Below, piece by piece: positions 26,738-38,823 of a stretch of DNA of 64,000 nucleotides (the first letter of the stretch is position 1; every line of letters begins with the position of its first letter). The stretch is from Akebia trifoliata (Eukaryota; Streptophyta; Magnoliopsida; Ranunculales; Lardizabalaceae), in contig CM030705.1 of assembly GCA_017979445.1 (NCBI GenBank), positions 14,463,040-14,527,039 on the forward strand, given 5' to 3'. The translations under genes were made by a program, and so were the position numbers. The notes under the pieces are model-generated. The model saw only the letters and a program-made list of their open reading frames with translations, did not search any database and was not told where the DNA came from.

Positions 26738-27230
26738 TCATTAGTGAGGCTAGCATTTTCCACTTACCTCGATCGTCCGTGTGATGTGCGGCCGTTGCAC
26801 GTATACCAGGACTTGTCCTTGGACAAGACCTCGGTCTATGGATTGGGAAAAGCTCAGATACAGGCTTGATTTGCTAACCATGGGGATATCCTATTATCAA
26901 GAAAAAAAAAAAGATGTAATATTGGTATATGAAACTATTAAAAAACTCTGTAATTGGATGATCACAACCATTTGATCAAAATTTGTAATCTGGTAGGCCA
27001 TGATTGATCAAAGATTCATACCACACCAATGTGATGGGCCATTATTGATCAAGGATGTAGCATTAGGGTTTGAGATATGTAATTCACAACTTCACATATT
27101 CCAAATTGATGATTATGTGTATGATCAGGTATGATCTTTCACTTCCTTCTTTGTGTTGTAATTTGTGAAGCTTGAGAGTATTAATCAATAAGGAGGTATT
27201 GTTAATCAAGCGACACATCCTCGCGCGCCA

Positions 27231-27730
27231 AGCTATAATTTCACTAGTATTATATAAAACTCTAGTTAGATTTTTCTGGAGGGTATATATTTCTATTTTC
27301 AATGAAAGGATGTAATTTGTAACTATGAATTTTCTCTTCTTAGTGGAATCGATGTGATTCATGGACGTACCTCAATCTTAACGGAACCACATAAAAAATC
27401 TGTGTTTTGGGTATGATTGCATCTTCATTTATTCTTTTTTCTTTATACCTGTTGGATCGATTTCTCTACAGTACTCGCTAGTTGAGCTATAATTTCACTA
27501 GTATTATATAAAATCCTAATGAGGTTTTCCTCGAAGATATATATTTCTATTTTCGATGAAATAGTGTAATCTGTAACTATGAATTTTCTCTTCTTAGTAG
27601 AATCGATGTGATCCGTGGACGTACCTCAATCTTGACAGAACTACATAAAAATCTATGTTTTGGGTTTGATTGTATCTTGATTTATTCTTCTTTCTTTATA
27701 CTTCTTGGATCGATTTCTCTCCAATACTTT
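27231..27730 (+). mobile_element. Copia LTR segment with a 254-bp internal tandem duplication
   Basis: The unit starting AGCTATAATTTCACTAGTAT occurs at 27231 and again at 27485. Both copies carry the sequence GTGGACGTACCTCAATCTT (first copy ATGGACGTACC...), GGAAC(C/T)ACATAAAAA and TTGGATCGATTTCTCT, the U5-type wording of plant Copia LTRs. Only LTR material is present; a solo LTR that duplicated internally is the simplest reading. Confidence 0.55.
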
Positions 27731-28835
27731 GATTACTAGAATTATTAACCATCTTAATGGATCAGAGTTCAATATGCCACTCACCCAGAACAAATAGGAT
27801 AGGACGTGTAGATCACAAAGTCACTATGTCGCACTATTTATATATTGGCAATTGAAATTAGAACAACATAGCAATTTCTATTTCATACATTGTCTTGCGA
27901 TCTGTAATGGACATATCAGCTGGTTTGACTCAACGAAAGGTTCCCTTAGTTTTTAAGAGTTAGATCGAGAGATTTGTGAAGAAAACATAAAGAAATCAAG
28001 AAAAGTAAAATATAAATAAATAAACGTGTGAGAAATTGATAGATTACAACTAGTAATTTAAAAATTAAAGGACAAAGTAAAGAGTTTATAGATATTATAC
28101 ATGAAATATTTAAATATTTTCTTATGTTGAGAGGAAGTTCATCTTCTTTCTTTATTTAATCCATCTCTTGATATATACAAAATTCTCTCTTTCTCTCAAA
28201 ACTGAAATAAGAATGAGATGAAGTCACGAAAATTAAGGAGAGAACTCCAAGATATTACAAGCAACCCCCTCTATTCATACAAATTTACAGATCCATCAGT
28301 CATATCTCTTGTAATTAAAAATACTCTCAATTATGTATCAAATGTTGCCTTTTGACCTATAATAACCAATAATAGACAATCTGATGCAACCACCCCTCCT
28401 TTACCTAAGTTTGAGATTTATGCATATATTGTTGTTAATTAAAGAAACATTGCACGTGCAGAGTCACGAGTATTGCATGCAAACAAGATAAATTACACAT
28501 AATTTATAGTCAACTAATGACCCTTTAATATTTTAAAGCTTAATCTCTATCATTAGTTAGCAAGCATCCCAAAATCTCTAACCACAAAGATTATAAATAT
28601 TAATTGAAATCTTTATTACATATTTGGAGAGGGTCTTGGATCATAATTGCAAGAACAGATACAAGATTTTTCAATCTGATGATATAATTCTTGACTTTGG
28701 TCTTCCGTGACAAACTAATACAAAATGATAAATAAATAAAAAATGCATGCCTTTGTCTGCTACCTTTGGTGTTCAATCCAAGATTTTATTTCCAATCTTC
28801 AAAACTCACGAACAAAGTAGGGATTTGAGGGAGGT
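27731..28835. other. Intergenic, nothing recognised
   Basis: AT-rich; no ORF of note, no TE signature that I can support. Confidence 0.4.
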
Positions 28836-29306
28836 TGGAGCATGGTTTTTAAACTTTGTATTACATCTGGTCTCGTTCAGCTCTAATATCGAGTTGACTC
28901 GGATGATACATCTCGTCCCGTTCGATATTGAGATAATGATTTTTATCCATTTAAAAAATCTGAAATAATTCAGAAATAATTCCAATAAAAAAATGTATCC
29001 AAAAAATATATAAAATAAAATAAAAACAATTTGGGAGTGAAAGAATTGAGGTGAGACTTTAACTCGTTTGTATCGAGATTTTGAAAATCTCGTTCGATAT
29101 GTCTTGTTTAACTCGCGAGTTAAACCATTACTGCACTGTCTCGTTCGTATCACCCGAGATAATCGAAAATATCGTCCAAGACGATTCGCTTATCTCACGA
29201 TATACGATCGTCTCATAACACTTTGTGAGTTGATCTCGTTGGACTCCAATACTGAGTTAACTCGGGCGATACTTCTCGGTCTCGGACGAGTTTAAGAACC
29301 ATGGGT
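28836..29306. mobile_element. TIR element downstream of BRI1
   Basis: Left end GCATGGTTTTTAAACTTTG and right end, read back, CATGGTTCTTAAACTCGTC. Inner arms are also related (CTCTAATATCGAGTTGACTC on the left, CTCCAATACTGAGTTAACTC on the right, in direct orientation). The interior is unusually rich in TCTCG, CTCGT and CGAGA words and contains the palindrome-like AACTCGCGAGTTAA. No transposase. It ends about 410 bp 3' of the BRI1 stop codon. Confidence 0.5.
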
Positions 29307-29559
29307 GGAAGACAATGGATTTGCCATGGTGTTTGATCTCATTCATGAACAATAATCGAGACTTTCGAATCCATGAATTCAAAAGAGGGAATACATGCAA
29401 CCGACCTGGGATCCATGAGATTAGAGTTGAATCCACAATTCCATGTTAGAGAAAAAAAAGACATTCAAGACGACAAACACTTTATATTCATCGCTCTATT
29501 TATATTTAATATAACACAAAGCAATTAAGTTTAAATTAAAACAACCACTTTATGTATAA

Positions 29560-29603
29560 AACTACCAAGATTTGTAGTGGGAAAGAGAGAGAGAGAGAGA
29601 GGT
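29560..29603 (-). repeat. CT/GA microsatellite in the BRI1 3' flank
   Basis: GAGAGAGAGAGAGAGAG on the plus strand near 29585-29601, 3' of the BRI1 stop, possibly within the 3' UTR. Confidence 0.7.
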
Positions 29604-29718
29604 TACATACATTGATTGTGAGAGATACAAGGAAATTTTTATACCATTTGAAGGGAGTGAGAAAAAGAAAGAGAAGAGAATCCATTTCCTCTCGAAGAAT
29701 ACTTTTTTGGAACTCCAT

Positions 29719-32700
29719 CTACTGTTTGCTGCTTAGCTCATGATCTTCCTTGATGCTCATGTCCACAACTTCCATTGCACCAAAACTCCCATCTTCAGCG
29801 ACACTTGTAACAGAGGAATCGATACTGGACCCCGCTTGGATTTCCTTGAACATCGCCATTACCTGTATCATTGTAGGTCGACGAGACGGTCGATCATCTA
29901 AACAGACACACGCGACTTTTAAATGTTGTAGTAGCTCAATCTCCAAATTAGGGTCCTCTTTCATTAGCTCTGGATCGAATACATTGCTTACTTTCAACTT
30001 CGTATGCTGCTTCACCCACCCAACTAAGTTATTATCTCCAAAGTCAGCCGAGTCCGTAGGTTGCTTTCCAGTGAGTAACTCAAGTAGCACTACTCCATAG
30101 CTGTAGACATCTCCTTTAGTGGAGCATCGAAAGCTTTGATAGTATTCAGGTGGGACGTAACCAGGAGTACCCGCAAGTGTGCTTACGCTAAGGTGTGTGT
30201 CCATGGCACTCATTAGCCTCGCCATCCCAAAATCCGACACTCGGGCTTCCAAACTCTCATCAAGAAGGACATTGCTCGACTTCATGTCTCTATGAATTAT
30301 GTGGGGAAGGCAGTTATGGTGGAGGAAAGCTAAACCCCTTGCGGCCCCAATGGCAATTTTTCTCCTTGCAGCCCAATTTAGCTTGATTCCACACTTCCTC
30401 CTGTCATGAAGAATGTCTTCTAAACTACCAAACCTCATGTACTCGTACACCAACAATCGTTCTTCCCCAACTTTGCAGTAACCCAAGAGGGGAACAAGGT
30501 TTCGGTGCTTGATCTTCCCAATTGTTTCCATTTCAGCGGTGAATTCTCGATCACCTTGTCCACTAACGTGGATTAGCTTCTTAACAGCTACGACACTCCC
30601 GTCCTTGAGCTGCGCTTTGTAGACATCCCCAAAGCCTCCAGAACCAACGAGGCTATCATTGTGGAAGCCATTCGTTGCTTCAAGTAAGTCGGCGAAGGTG
30701 AGCTTCCTAAGGGGCTTCTCAAAGGTGGAAAGATTGATGCTCAGAGCTTCCCGAGCACCAGTTAGCTTCCAATTCCCGATCGCGGTGCCCGAATGTGACC
30801 TACTATCTAAGTAACCATCAAGGGCAGCTTCTTTCTTCTTCCTCCTCTTGTTTCTCTCCACATAGATAACAACCAAACCAAATATGCATACGAGAGTAAA
30901 CAAGAAACTCATAGCCATGCTTCCAGCGAGGGACGCTCGACTCCTATGAGACTTCTGATGCCGAAGGATCGATGTTTTCGGGACTGAATTTCCACAGACA
31001 GGGAGAGGGATCCCACAAAGGCCTGTATTGTTCTCGTATCTATAAGGTGGGAAACTTTCAAGTTGAGCTGATTCAGGGATCGATCCAGAGAGGTTGTTAT
31101 TCGAAAGATCAATCTCCGAAAGTGATGTAAGGCCAATTAGAGAACCAGGTATTGTCCCTTCAAGTTTGTTATGAGAGAGATCGAAAATACAAACCTTCTT
31201 CAAGTCTCCTAGATCTGATGGGATTGGACCAGAGAGATTGTTGTGGCCTAGATTCAGAACAGAGAGAAAAAAAATGGTTCCGAGCTCCTTGGGAATACTA
31301 CCCTCCAACATATTGTGCGACAAATCAAGAAAAATAATCGATCCATTTTTTTCAAACGTGTATTGGGTTACACCCTTGTAAGGTCTAGTGAAGTTGCACG
31401 AACGCCTCATTGGGACTCTGTCTAACCCTTCATCTCTAATTCCAGCAAATTCAAGAAGGTTTCCAGCTCCATGACAACCTGTACTCACATCGTTCTTCAA
31501 ATAAAGAAATTTCTTTCCAGTAACCAAACCAACAGCAATCTTCCCCGATTGCTTCGAAAGGCTAGGAGGAATAGTCCCACTCAAGAGATTGCTATTAAGA
31601 TCCAACCATATCAAGCTCCGACAATCTCCGAGCTCGGGTGGGATCCTACCAGAGATCCTGTTGTTTCCAAGCTTGAGAATCGCGAGACTACTAAGCTGAC
31701 CAATCCACGCTGGTATCTCTCCGCTTAGCCGATTACTCGACAACGAGATCCAATTCAGATCAGTACAATTGCTTAAACCCGAAGGAATTGATCCTGTCAA
31801 CTCATTATTATCAAGGATCAGAATTTGAAGTGTTGAGATGAACATGAGTTCTTCGGGTATCTCTCCGGAGAGTTTATTCAACCACATTATCAGATCACGA
31901 AGCTGAGACAGGGATCCTAAACTTGAAGGAATTGTCCCTGTTAGGTAATTGAAGCTCAGATCAAGAGAAATTAACTTAGAACAGTTACTGAGAGTTGCTG
32001 GAATAGTTCCTGTAAATAAATTATTCTGAAGATACAGCTCTCTTAAGCTGTTTTTAGAATCTTGACACAATCCCAAGGGAATTGTTCCAGAAACAGTATT
32101 CGAACTCAGATCCAACAACTCCAAATTCGTGAGCTTCGACAAAGATTCCGGTAAATCACCAGTAAAATTATTGTAAGACAGAACCAGTTTCTTCAAACTA
32201 GTTATCTTGACAAGGGTTTCGATTGGGATTTTACCAGAAAAGCTGTTGTTGAAGAGATTAATAGATTCCAAAGATGAACAAGAACCTAAACTACTCGGAA
32301 GGGTACCGTACAATTTATTTGAGGAGAGATCAAGATCTATAAGAGTCGAACAGGAATCAAAGAGATCGACGGGTATCTGACCTTCGAGATTGTTCGAGGA
32401 GAGCAAAAGATATTGAAAATTGTCATTTGAAAAAGATGGAATTTTTCCAGAAAACTGGTTATTGGAGAGATTCAAGAAGTTCAAATAGTGACATCCAGCA
32501 AATCCGTCGTCCCCGATATTTCCGGAAAATTTATTTGCAGAGAGATCCAGATGCTGCAGCGCTGCAGAATTTCCAAACGAAGGAATCACTCCTGAGAAAT
32601 TGTTGGATGATAGATCCAAATGTTCCAAATTTCGGCAATTTGATATCGGAATGCTTCCAGAAATATCATTTCCCTTCAAATCTAAGTGCTTCAGCTGGGA

Positions 32701-33303
32701 ACAACCACCAGAGACAATCCATGAAACGAAGTTTTGACCAGAAATCCGATTCAAAGAGAGATCGAGTGTCTGCAAATCTAGTCGTAAAGAACCAAAATCC
32801 TTCACTCCAACCGAAAAACTGAGAAAATTCCTGGACAAATTCAGAGATTTCAAGCTTTTACAAGAACTCAAGCTCGAAATATCATAAACTGAACCATCCA
32901 AACGATTCCAAGACAGATCCAGCTCACTCAACACTTGACTACAACGAAATCCCGAAGCAGACGAGAGATTTCCAGTAAGATTCGTAAATTTCAAAGACAA
33001 CTTCTCCAAACGATCTAAACTCATCAAAAACGAAGAAACGAGACGAAAATCCAAGTTCAAAGGTACAGAACTAAGATCAAGAGCTGAAACTCGAGATTCC
33101 GTACATGAAACTCCATTGAAGTTGCAAGGATCCTGTTTCGGCTGCCAGTTTTGAAGAACACTAAGGTTTCGTAACGTAGCTTTGAAGGAGAGCAACTGTT
33201 GAGCATCTTTAGCTACACCATTAATGGCTACTGGTGAAGCTTTTGAGACTAGAAGAGTAACAGAGAGTACTGTGAAGAAGAAAGAGAGACCCTTTAACCC
33301 CAT
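29719..33303 (-). CDS. BRI1: BRASSINOSTEROID INSENSITIVE 1 receptor kinase
   Basis: Plasma-membrane LRR receptor kinase that binds brassinolide and, with a SERK/BAK1 co-receptor, starts brassinosteroid signalling. A single uninterrupted 1194-residue frame, as usual for this intronless gene (Arabidopsis 1196). Order: signal peptide about 1-22; N-cap Cys pair C60/C67; LRR solenoid about 75-580; island domain about 584-651, the steroid-binding insert, with [10 protein letters not shown]; four more LRRs to about 743; Cys pair C763/C770; TM about 791-815; juxtamembrane with Y831; Ser/Thr kinase about 880-1155 with [11 protein letters not shown] (887-897), K908, HRDMKSSN (D1006), DFG (1024-1026) and activation-loop S/T residues at 1039-1046 aligned to those phosphorylated in Arabidopsis; C-terminal tail with DMSIKE. 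All catalytic residues are present. The island, kinase wording and tail favour BRI1 over BRL1/BRL3. The start is the first in-frame ATG before the signal peptide. Confidence 0.97.
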   Translation of the reverse strand: MGLKGLSFFFTVLSVTLLVSKASPVAINGVAKDAQQLLSFKATLRNLSVLQNWQPKQDPCNFNGVSCTESRVSALDLSSVPLNLDFRLVSSFLMSLDRLEKLSLKFTNLTGNLSSASGFRCSQVLSELDLSWNRLDGSVYDISSLSSCKSLKSLNLSRNFLSFSVGVKDFGSLRLDLQTLDLSLNRISGQNFVSWIVSGGCSQLKHLDLKGNDISGSIPISNCRNLEHLDLSSNNFSGVIPSFGNSAALQHLDLSANKFSGNIGDDGFAGCHYLNFLNLSNNQFSGKIPSFSNDNFQYLLLSSNNLEGQIPVDLFDSCSTLIDLDLSSNKLYGTLPSSLGSCSSLESINLFNNSFSGKIPIETLVKITSLKKLVLSYNNFTGDLPESLSKLTNLELLDLSSNTVSGTIPLGLCQDSKNSLRELYLQNNLFTGTIPATLSNCSKLISLDLSFNYLTGTIPSSLGSLSQLRDLIMWLNKLSGEIPEELMFISTLQILILDNNELTGSIPSGLSNCTDLNWISLSSNRLSGEIPAWIGQLSSLAILKLGNNRISGRIPPELGDCRSLIWLDLNSNLLSGTIPPSLSKQSGKIAVGLVTGKKFLYLKNDVSTGCHGAGNLLEFAGIRDEGLDRVPMRRSCNFTRPYKGVTQYTFEKNGSIIFLDLSHNMLEGSIPKELGTIFFLSVLNLGHNNLSGPIPSDLGDLKKVCIFDLSHNKLEGTIPGSLIGLTSLSEIDLSNNNLSGSIPESAQLESFPPYRYENNTGLCGIPLPVCGNSVPKTSILRHQKSHRSRASLAGSMAMSFLFTLVCIFGLVVIYVERNKRRKKKEAALDGYLDSRSHSGTAIGNWKLTGAREALSINLSTFEKPLRKLTFADLLEATNGFHNDSLVGSGGFGDVYKAQLKDGSVVAVKKLIHVSGQGDREFTAEMETIGKIKHRNLVPLLGYCKVGEERLLVYEYMRFGSLEDILHDRRKCGIKLNWAARRKIAIGAARGLAFLHHNCLPHIIHRDMKSSNVLLDESLEARVSDFGMARLMSAMDTHLSVSTLAGTPGYVPPEYYQSFRCSTKGDVYSYGVVLLELLTGKQPTDSADFGDNNLVGWVKQHTKLKVSNVFDPELMKEDPNLEIELLQHLKVACVCLDDRPSRRPTMIQVMAMFKEIQAGSSIDSSVTSVAEDGSFGAMEVVDMSIKEDHELSSKQ

Positions 33304-33450
33304 TTGAGTGTGCGAGGAATCGATTTTAGGGTTTTGATTTTAGCTTCTGAAGTAGATTTCTAGGGTTTCAAGTCCGCCATGAGAGAGAGAGAGAGAGAGT
33401 CTAAAAGGACGACAGTGAAGGAGACCAGTTATTTATCAAGGGCGGGAAAT
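33304..33450 (-). promoter_or_regulatory. BRI1 5' leader and proximal promoter
   Basis: Reading upstream from the BRI1 ATG: an AAAACCCTAAAA telo-box-like word; a six-codon uORF (ATG at 33380-33378, TAG ending at 33360) encoding MADLKP that stops 56 bases before the main ATG; a CT microsatellite just 5' of the uORF; a TTGATAAATAAC TATA-like site near 33428-33439; and TTTCCCGCC (33441-33449 on the complement), an exact E2F core. The transcription start is not determined, so the uORF is real only if transcription begins upstream of the CT repeat. Confidence 0.5.
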
Positions 33451-36400
33451 TAAGGGGAACATGACTGCTGTTGGTCACATGGATTGTGACCCACATTTGC
33501 TCCATTTTGATCTTCATCCATAATGTAACATTGATGCTATGTACTTGGGATCATTGAAATTCCAATGATTCAATATCTCAAAAATAGCCACGTGGCATAA
33601 AAATTTAAACACCTTGAGATCATCAATAAGAAATGAATTTTCTTTTAAGTTTCATTCTGATTTTATCATTAAGTATTGATAGGGTTATCTGTCAAAAATA
33701 CTCTAATGCTTAAGTTAGAAAAAGAAATATATTAGAGACATAAAAAAACTATCTTTAAATTTGATTTGATATGATCCACCTATACCGATTCCAAGATTTT
33801 AGGAATTTATAGTTGCTTAATCCTTGGATTTTTGTCGAACACAATGTATTTGAACAATTACTACAATTGTCTTCTTAAGATTATTCATTTTCTTGAGGAG
33901 ATGATCTTATCCTACTGTGGATGCCCATATCCAACCTCTGATTAGGATTGGACATTTCTCGAATTAGGAAACACATTCTAAACATTAGGTTGATTAGTGA
34001 TTTTTGTCCAACATGTTTTGAAATTTCACTCTCATTAAAGAAAATGTTTAAAGCTAACCTTTGGAAGTAACCAAATTGACTTATATTTGGGATATTGGTA
34101 TGGGGTGGATGTCAAATTTGTATTAATTTTGAGGCACCCATCTAAGTTTGGCAAAAATTAGAGATACCCCCAAGTTGTAATCATGATGTACTCCTTAAAC
34201 TTCAATCGACTAACCTTTGCATTTATAGGAAAATGAATTCCATGAGAAAAATCTTAAAAATCATATTTTCTAAAAAGAAGGAAAAAAAATCACCCATTTT
34301 TATATACGATCATACTGACCCTTAAATATTATTATTATTTTTGCTATTCATTTTCAATCTACAAGTTTAAAAAGCTTTTATTACATCTTCTTAATGTTAA
34401 AATTGGACTTTCGAAGAGATTGAAGATGAAGGGTTCTTTTAGGGAATTCAGATGTTAACAATTACGTCAAATATGTTAAAAACCAAAATTGCCCAACATA
34501 TTGGAGAGCTTGAAGAAAATAAACTCTGGGGTGGGGGATCAAAAGAAGATGAAAATAAGGGTATTTTCATCATTTTTTCCTAGTCTCTAATGGAAGACCC
34601 TAGTCAAAGAAATATATCCCCCAATTTGAAAACCCAAAGGTTATCCACCCAAAAGTTTATTTATTAGGTCAGTTGGTCCAAATAATGATTGAAATATTGT
34701 GGCACGTGAGATGAGACCATTTGAATTATATTTAGATGAACAAATAGCCTTTTTAATCATTCTCCTCATATAATTAGCTAATTAGTGGATGCCCCACCAA
34801 CGAATAGATCTTCACTGTAGTGAGAGTGGACAGACTGTTAGTGAAAATTACGATTTAGATTCTTAAAACCACTGAAGATGTAAATCTGATAAGGGTAGTT
34901 TTGTCAATTTATAATGACGGGTATGCCATTTTTGTTTGTTGGATCAAAAAGGCGGTTGTGCCGTTAAAATAATCTTTCACATTTTATCCGTTCAGGATAA
35001 GAAAATGAAGGGTGTTTTCGTCATTATAATACTTTTTGTCCTCATATGGAGAATCTAATGATAGATCTCTCCTCGAAAAGTACCAAAATAACCTTATATG
35101 CTATAATCTCACCATCAAGAATCTAAGGGCCACCCGGTAATCAGAAATCAGAAATTTCAGTGGATTGGATTGGATTGGATTGGATCGGGTTTGAAATTCA
35201 ACCGGCCTAATCTAATAATTTGGATTTTAGATTGGATATTAACTTGATCCGATAAAAATGATCCGACCTGTTGAAATATGAGAAAAGATGTCCATTATGT
35301 TTCCTAAGGCTTAGGATAGAATGACTCATGAATAATGAAGTGTTTTCAGAGTTGACTAAAGGTTCTCTTAGTGGTTTGGAGTATCTATAAAAGGAATCCT
35401 ATGCTACTCAAAGCTATTCCTTAGCTATAAAAAAAAAACACATAATCCTCCAAAACCCATCAAATTTGAGTCAAAATTTTGATTTTTGAAAAAATTTGGT
35501 ATGTTAGTCAAAATGAGTAAAATACTCCTATAAAGCTATAGAGATAGTGAAAAATCCACTCATTGCAAAAGCTAGTTTAAAAACCAACATTTAAAAGACA
35601 ATCCTCACCTCCAAAGAAATTTCATGTGAAAAAAACAAAGTAGTAAAGATAACATAACTGCACAAAACATAAGGATTTATGTAGTTCAGCCGTGTGCCTA
35701 TATCTACAAGACATAACAAGAACAATTACTAGTTTCTCATTTGTTTTACAGTCCTAGAGATCTCTGTTTATAAAATTAGATATTATTAAAATACGTAAAT
35801 CTCCCTCAAAAATAGAAAACTCTTAACAAAATATTACACGCTTGTCTTTTTCATACTTTTTAAAAAATTCGAGTTGGGGGCTCTGCCCCTAAATCACAAC
35901 AATTCTGCATAGCATAACAAAATACTAGACATTTAAACAACATTTCATACCATTCAACAACCAAGATTTGATCAAGTCTTGTCCCTTAAATCCATCAGCT
36001 GGAATTAGTTTTCTTCCCAAAAGTAGATAAACTCTAAGCGAGCTAGTCCCAATTAACTTCAAAGACACTAAAAGGGTCATATTCTAGTCCCATTCACCTA
36101 TAACTTTTATCTAAGGCTTTTAACGTCATTGATCTAAGACTGATTCATCTTCTCTTCTACACAAAAATGGATCAATTCATGCAAGATGTTTTTATGAAAA
36201 TAGAATAAATTTTGATGAAAAAGGTCCTCCCAAAAGTCAAATCCTTGATGGTACTTGATGAGTTAAGATCCTATACTCTTGGGAGTCATTTACAAAAATA
36301 AGATTGTACCGACCACATACAAGGCAAAATGTAATATAATTTGAAAATAGGATTTAGAGATTTGAAAAAATAAATGATGACAGAAATTTTGGCTTTGACA

Positions 36401-37129
36401 CTCCATAATATGATTTGGAACCAATACTTTTATGCTTAAAATCAATGAAAATTGAACAAAGATGACATGGTTTGGGTGTTGCAGTTCATTGACCACATGC
36501 AAAAGGCATAGTATAATATGTTTTGCTTTTGACATTTCGTTCACAATGATTTCACAAGCCACAATACAAATATGATTCAAAATTAGCGCTTACTTCAGAA
36601 AAAAAAAAAAAAAAAAAAAAGACATATCTTTCCTTATCCATTTCAATTGATTGAGTAGATAAAATCATCGATAGAGAAGTGTGGTTGTTTTACAATTTTA
36701 TCATGCAGTGGTGATCGATGCACCAAATAGTTGGAGAAAAGGGAAATCAAAATTAAAGAATAAATAAATGAAGAAGAAAACGACGTGAAAAAAACTCAAT
36801 GCTCATACGAACTGCCCTCATAATGTTGATAAGAAGAGTGATTTTGAAAGAAGTGTTGACATAGAATTTTCAACTATTATATCGGATTCAACTTTAAACA
36901 CATCTATGTTTAACATCACTCAAAATCAGTTGCAAAAGTAAATCGAATAAGTTATAGTTTGGCCACTGTGTCACATTACTTGTCAAATATTTTGATTAAC
37001 GTACAAAGCAACAATTACTTTTCAATAGTTTTTCATGGCATATGTGTAGTTTCCATCAAATTTAAGGATAATTTTCTCCATTTATAATGAAAAAAATACG
37101 ATTAATGTATTGAAACAAATAAAAATAGG
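33451..37129. other. Intergenic upstream of BRI1
   Basis: No gene recognised. A GGATT repeat (four to five units) lies at about 35162-35184. Near 35670-35710, GGATTTATGTAGTTCAGCCG TGTGCCTATATCTAC (read in two pieces) is the complement of the Copia U5 phrase GTAGGCA...GAACCACGTAAATC, so about 35640-35990 is probably a minus-strand Copia LTR remnant. A 24-base A run lies near 36600-36622. Confidence 0.4.
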
Positions 37130-37347
37130 GTACTAATAATCTAACTTAGTCACGTGACAACTCAATCTATTTATCCGACATGATAGGCTCGAAAATCGTA
37201 GATATGCTTTCCTCAGGATACAACATTACGATTCCCCATAAAAAGGTGTAGTTTTATATTTTGAGGAGAGCACATCTACAATTTTTAAGCCTGTCACGTC
37301 AGGTAAATCGATTGAGTATGCCACCTACCTAAGTCAGATTATCATGA
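37130..37347. mobile_element. Foldback element, family B
   Basis: About 95-base inverted arms. The left arm has ATAATCTAACTTAGTCACGTG and CGTAGATATGCTTTCCTCAG; the right arm, read back, has GTCATGATAATCTGACTTAG, CATACTCAATCGATTTACC and GTAGATGTGCTCTCCTCA. Termini and core match the elements at 47225 and 51420. Confidence 0.75.
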
Positions 37348-38229
37348 CTCATAAAAATACTTCTAATTATTTGAGAAATTTTCAATCTTAATTGTCGAAG
37401 TTTTTAAAAATATATAGTGTCTTAAAATTAGAATAATAATAATATGTTTTATAAAAATTAATCTTAAAATGTCAATTAAACCCTTAATTGATCTTTTAGA
37501 TGACCCTATTACCTAAAATTTCATGGACCCACACACTGAGAAGTAGAGTTGACGATCTGTACTTGGGGTCCACAAACTTCATCATTTCCTAGGGACCCAT
37601 ATCTTCATCTCTTACAGCTACTTTAAATGAATGGGCACTGAAAATTGTGGAAAAAAAATTAATTTTTGATGATAATTGTGATAATGGGGGACGAAAAAGT
37701 AGACAAATATGTATGTTTAATAGACCCCACTTTTTCTGAGATGACACGTGCCAACACTATGACACTGAAGTGGCACACGTTACACTTAAGATGATCTGAT
37801 TGATCAATATCACTGTCTTTGCTAACGTGCGCACGTAGTCAGAATGGAGAATGACATCACACGTGTGTACATACGTTCGAACAATAATTGGAAAGAGAAA
37901 GGAGGAATTGTTGGGACCCACCTTTTAATATGTAAGGTTAGTTAGATTCAATGTGAATAGGTTTGGTAGGGTAGACAGAGAGGACAATGGGTGAGATGGG
38001 GGGGGGAAGGGCCCACCATAACAAATAAAGGGTGGTGGGGAGTGCGTAGGATAAGGCAGTGTATGAGTGCGTAGGATAAGACAATAGTCGTATAACAACA
38101 TTATGAAATGAAATGAAGTGTTGGGTGTGAAGGAAGTACGAAAGAGAAAGAAGAATGTAAACCAATGTCACGTGGGATCAGACCCCACCAACATTATTTC
38201 CTTATGAAGAGAAATGTGACTTTAGCTTT
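37348..38229. other. Intergenic with a cluster of ACGT (G-box/ABRE-like) cores
   Basis: Between 37740 and 37880 there are at least six ACGT cores: ACACGTGCC, GCACACGTTAC, AACGTGCGCACGTAG (two), CACACGTGTG and ATACGTTCG. No coding exon is visible on either side within 2.5 kb. At 38040-38090 a 24-base unit beginning GAGTGCGTAGGATAAG is repeated twice. Confidence 0.45.
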
Positions 38230-38640
38230 TTAGAGTAATACTTTCCTTACTAACGTAGTAAGATTTGAAGTCTTATTAAGTGTTGTTTTGCTCAAATGAA
38301 TGGATGAGATCAGCAGTCCATCATTATAACCCTCTAAGTTGTATTGAAAAACTCATATCCACAAATATAAATAAATAAAAATTATTTTTTTTTTTCTTCT
38401 CTTGAGTTTGATCCAAGTTTTTAAAAATAAACGATTATCATACTTCCACATAACTCCCAAACTTAAATTGAAATTCAACATGAACAATAACACTTAAAAA
38501 AAAAGTTTCAAACTTCATAGAATTTTGTCCTCTACAATCCTAAAGCATCGGATCATGTTTTTGGATGCCAAGAGGTGAGTCCAAAGACCTTTCGTAAGGG
38601 TGAAATCCTTACTAACTTAGTAAGACTAGTTGAACTCTTA
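38230..38640. repeat. Dispersed repeat, second copy
   Basis: Starts with TTACTAACGTAGTAAGA and ends near TTACTAACTTAGTAAGA, so the unit is bounded by direct copies of one sequence. Its 3' part (AGCATCGGATCATG, TTTTTGGATGCCAAGA) matches 22140-22460. Confidence 0.5.
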
Positions 38641-38707
38641 ACTTTATTGGTTTGAGAAAGATTAGACGATCAAATATTACTTTAAATAATAATAATAATA
38701 ATAATAG

Positions 38708-38823
38708 AATAATCGCACGCCACCAAGTGAAAGTGTGTGGGAAACCATAGATGCTTTTCCTTGAGATACAATTGAAAAAGCTTCTATGCTTCCCATCTAC
38801 TTTCACGTGGTGGTGTGCGATAT
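38708..38823. mobile_element. Foldback element
   Basis: Arms of about 55 bases: left ATCGCACGCCACCAAGTGAA then CCATAGATGCTTTTCC; right, read back, ATCGCACACCACCACGTGAA then GCATAGAAGCTTTTTC. Flanked on the left by a TAA-type microsatellite at about 38686-38707. No coding capacity. Confidence 0.7.

Noticed and set aside
32427..32822. 131-residue plus-strand frame and several similar ones across 29.7-33.3 kb
   Set aside because: Antisense of the BRI1 LRR and kinase coding sequence; composition artefact with no protein family.
29719..33303. BRL1/BRL3 paralogue instead of BRI1
   Set aside because: The island domain, the [10 protein letters not shown] and SAMDTHLSV kinase wording and the DMSIKE tail fit BRI1 better; a tree would settle it.
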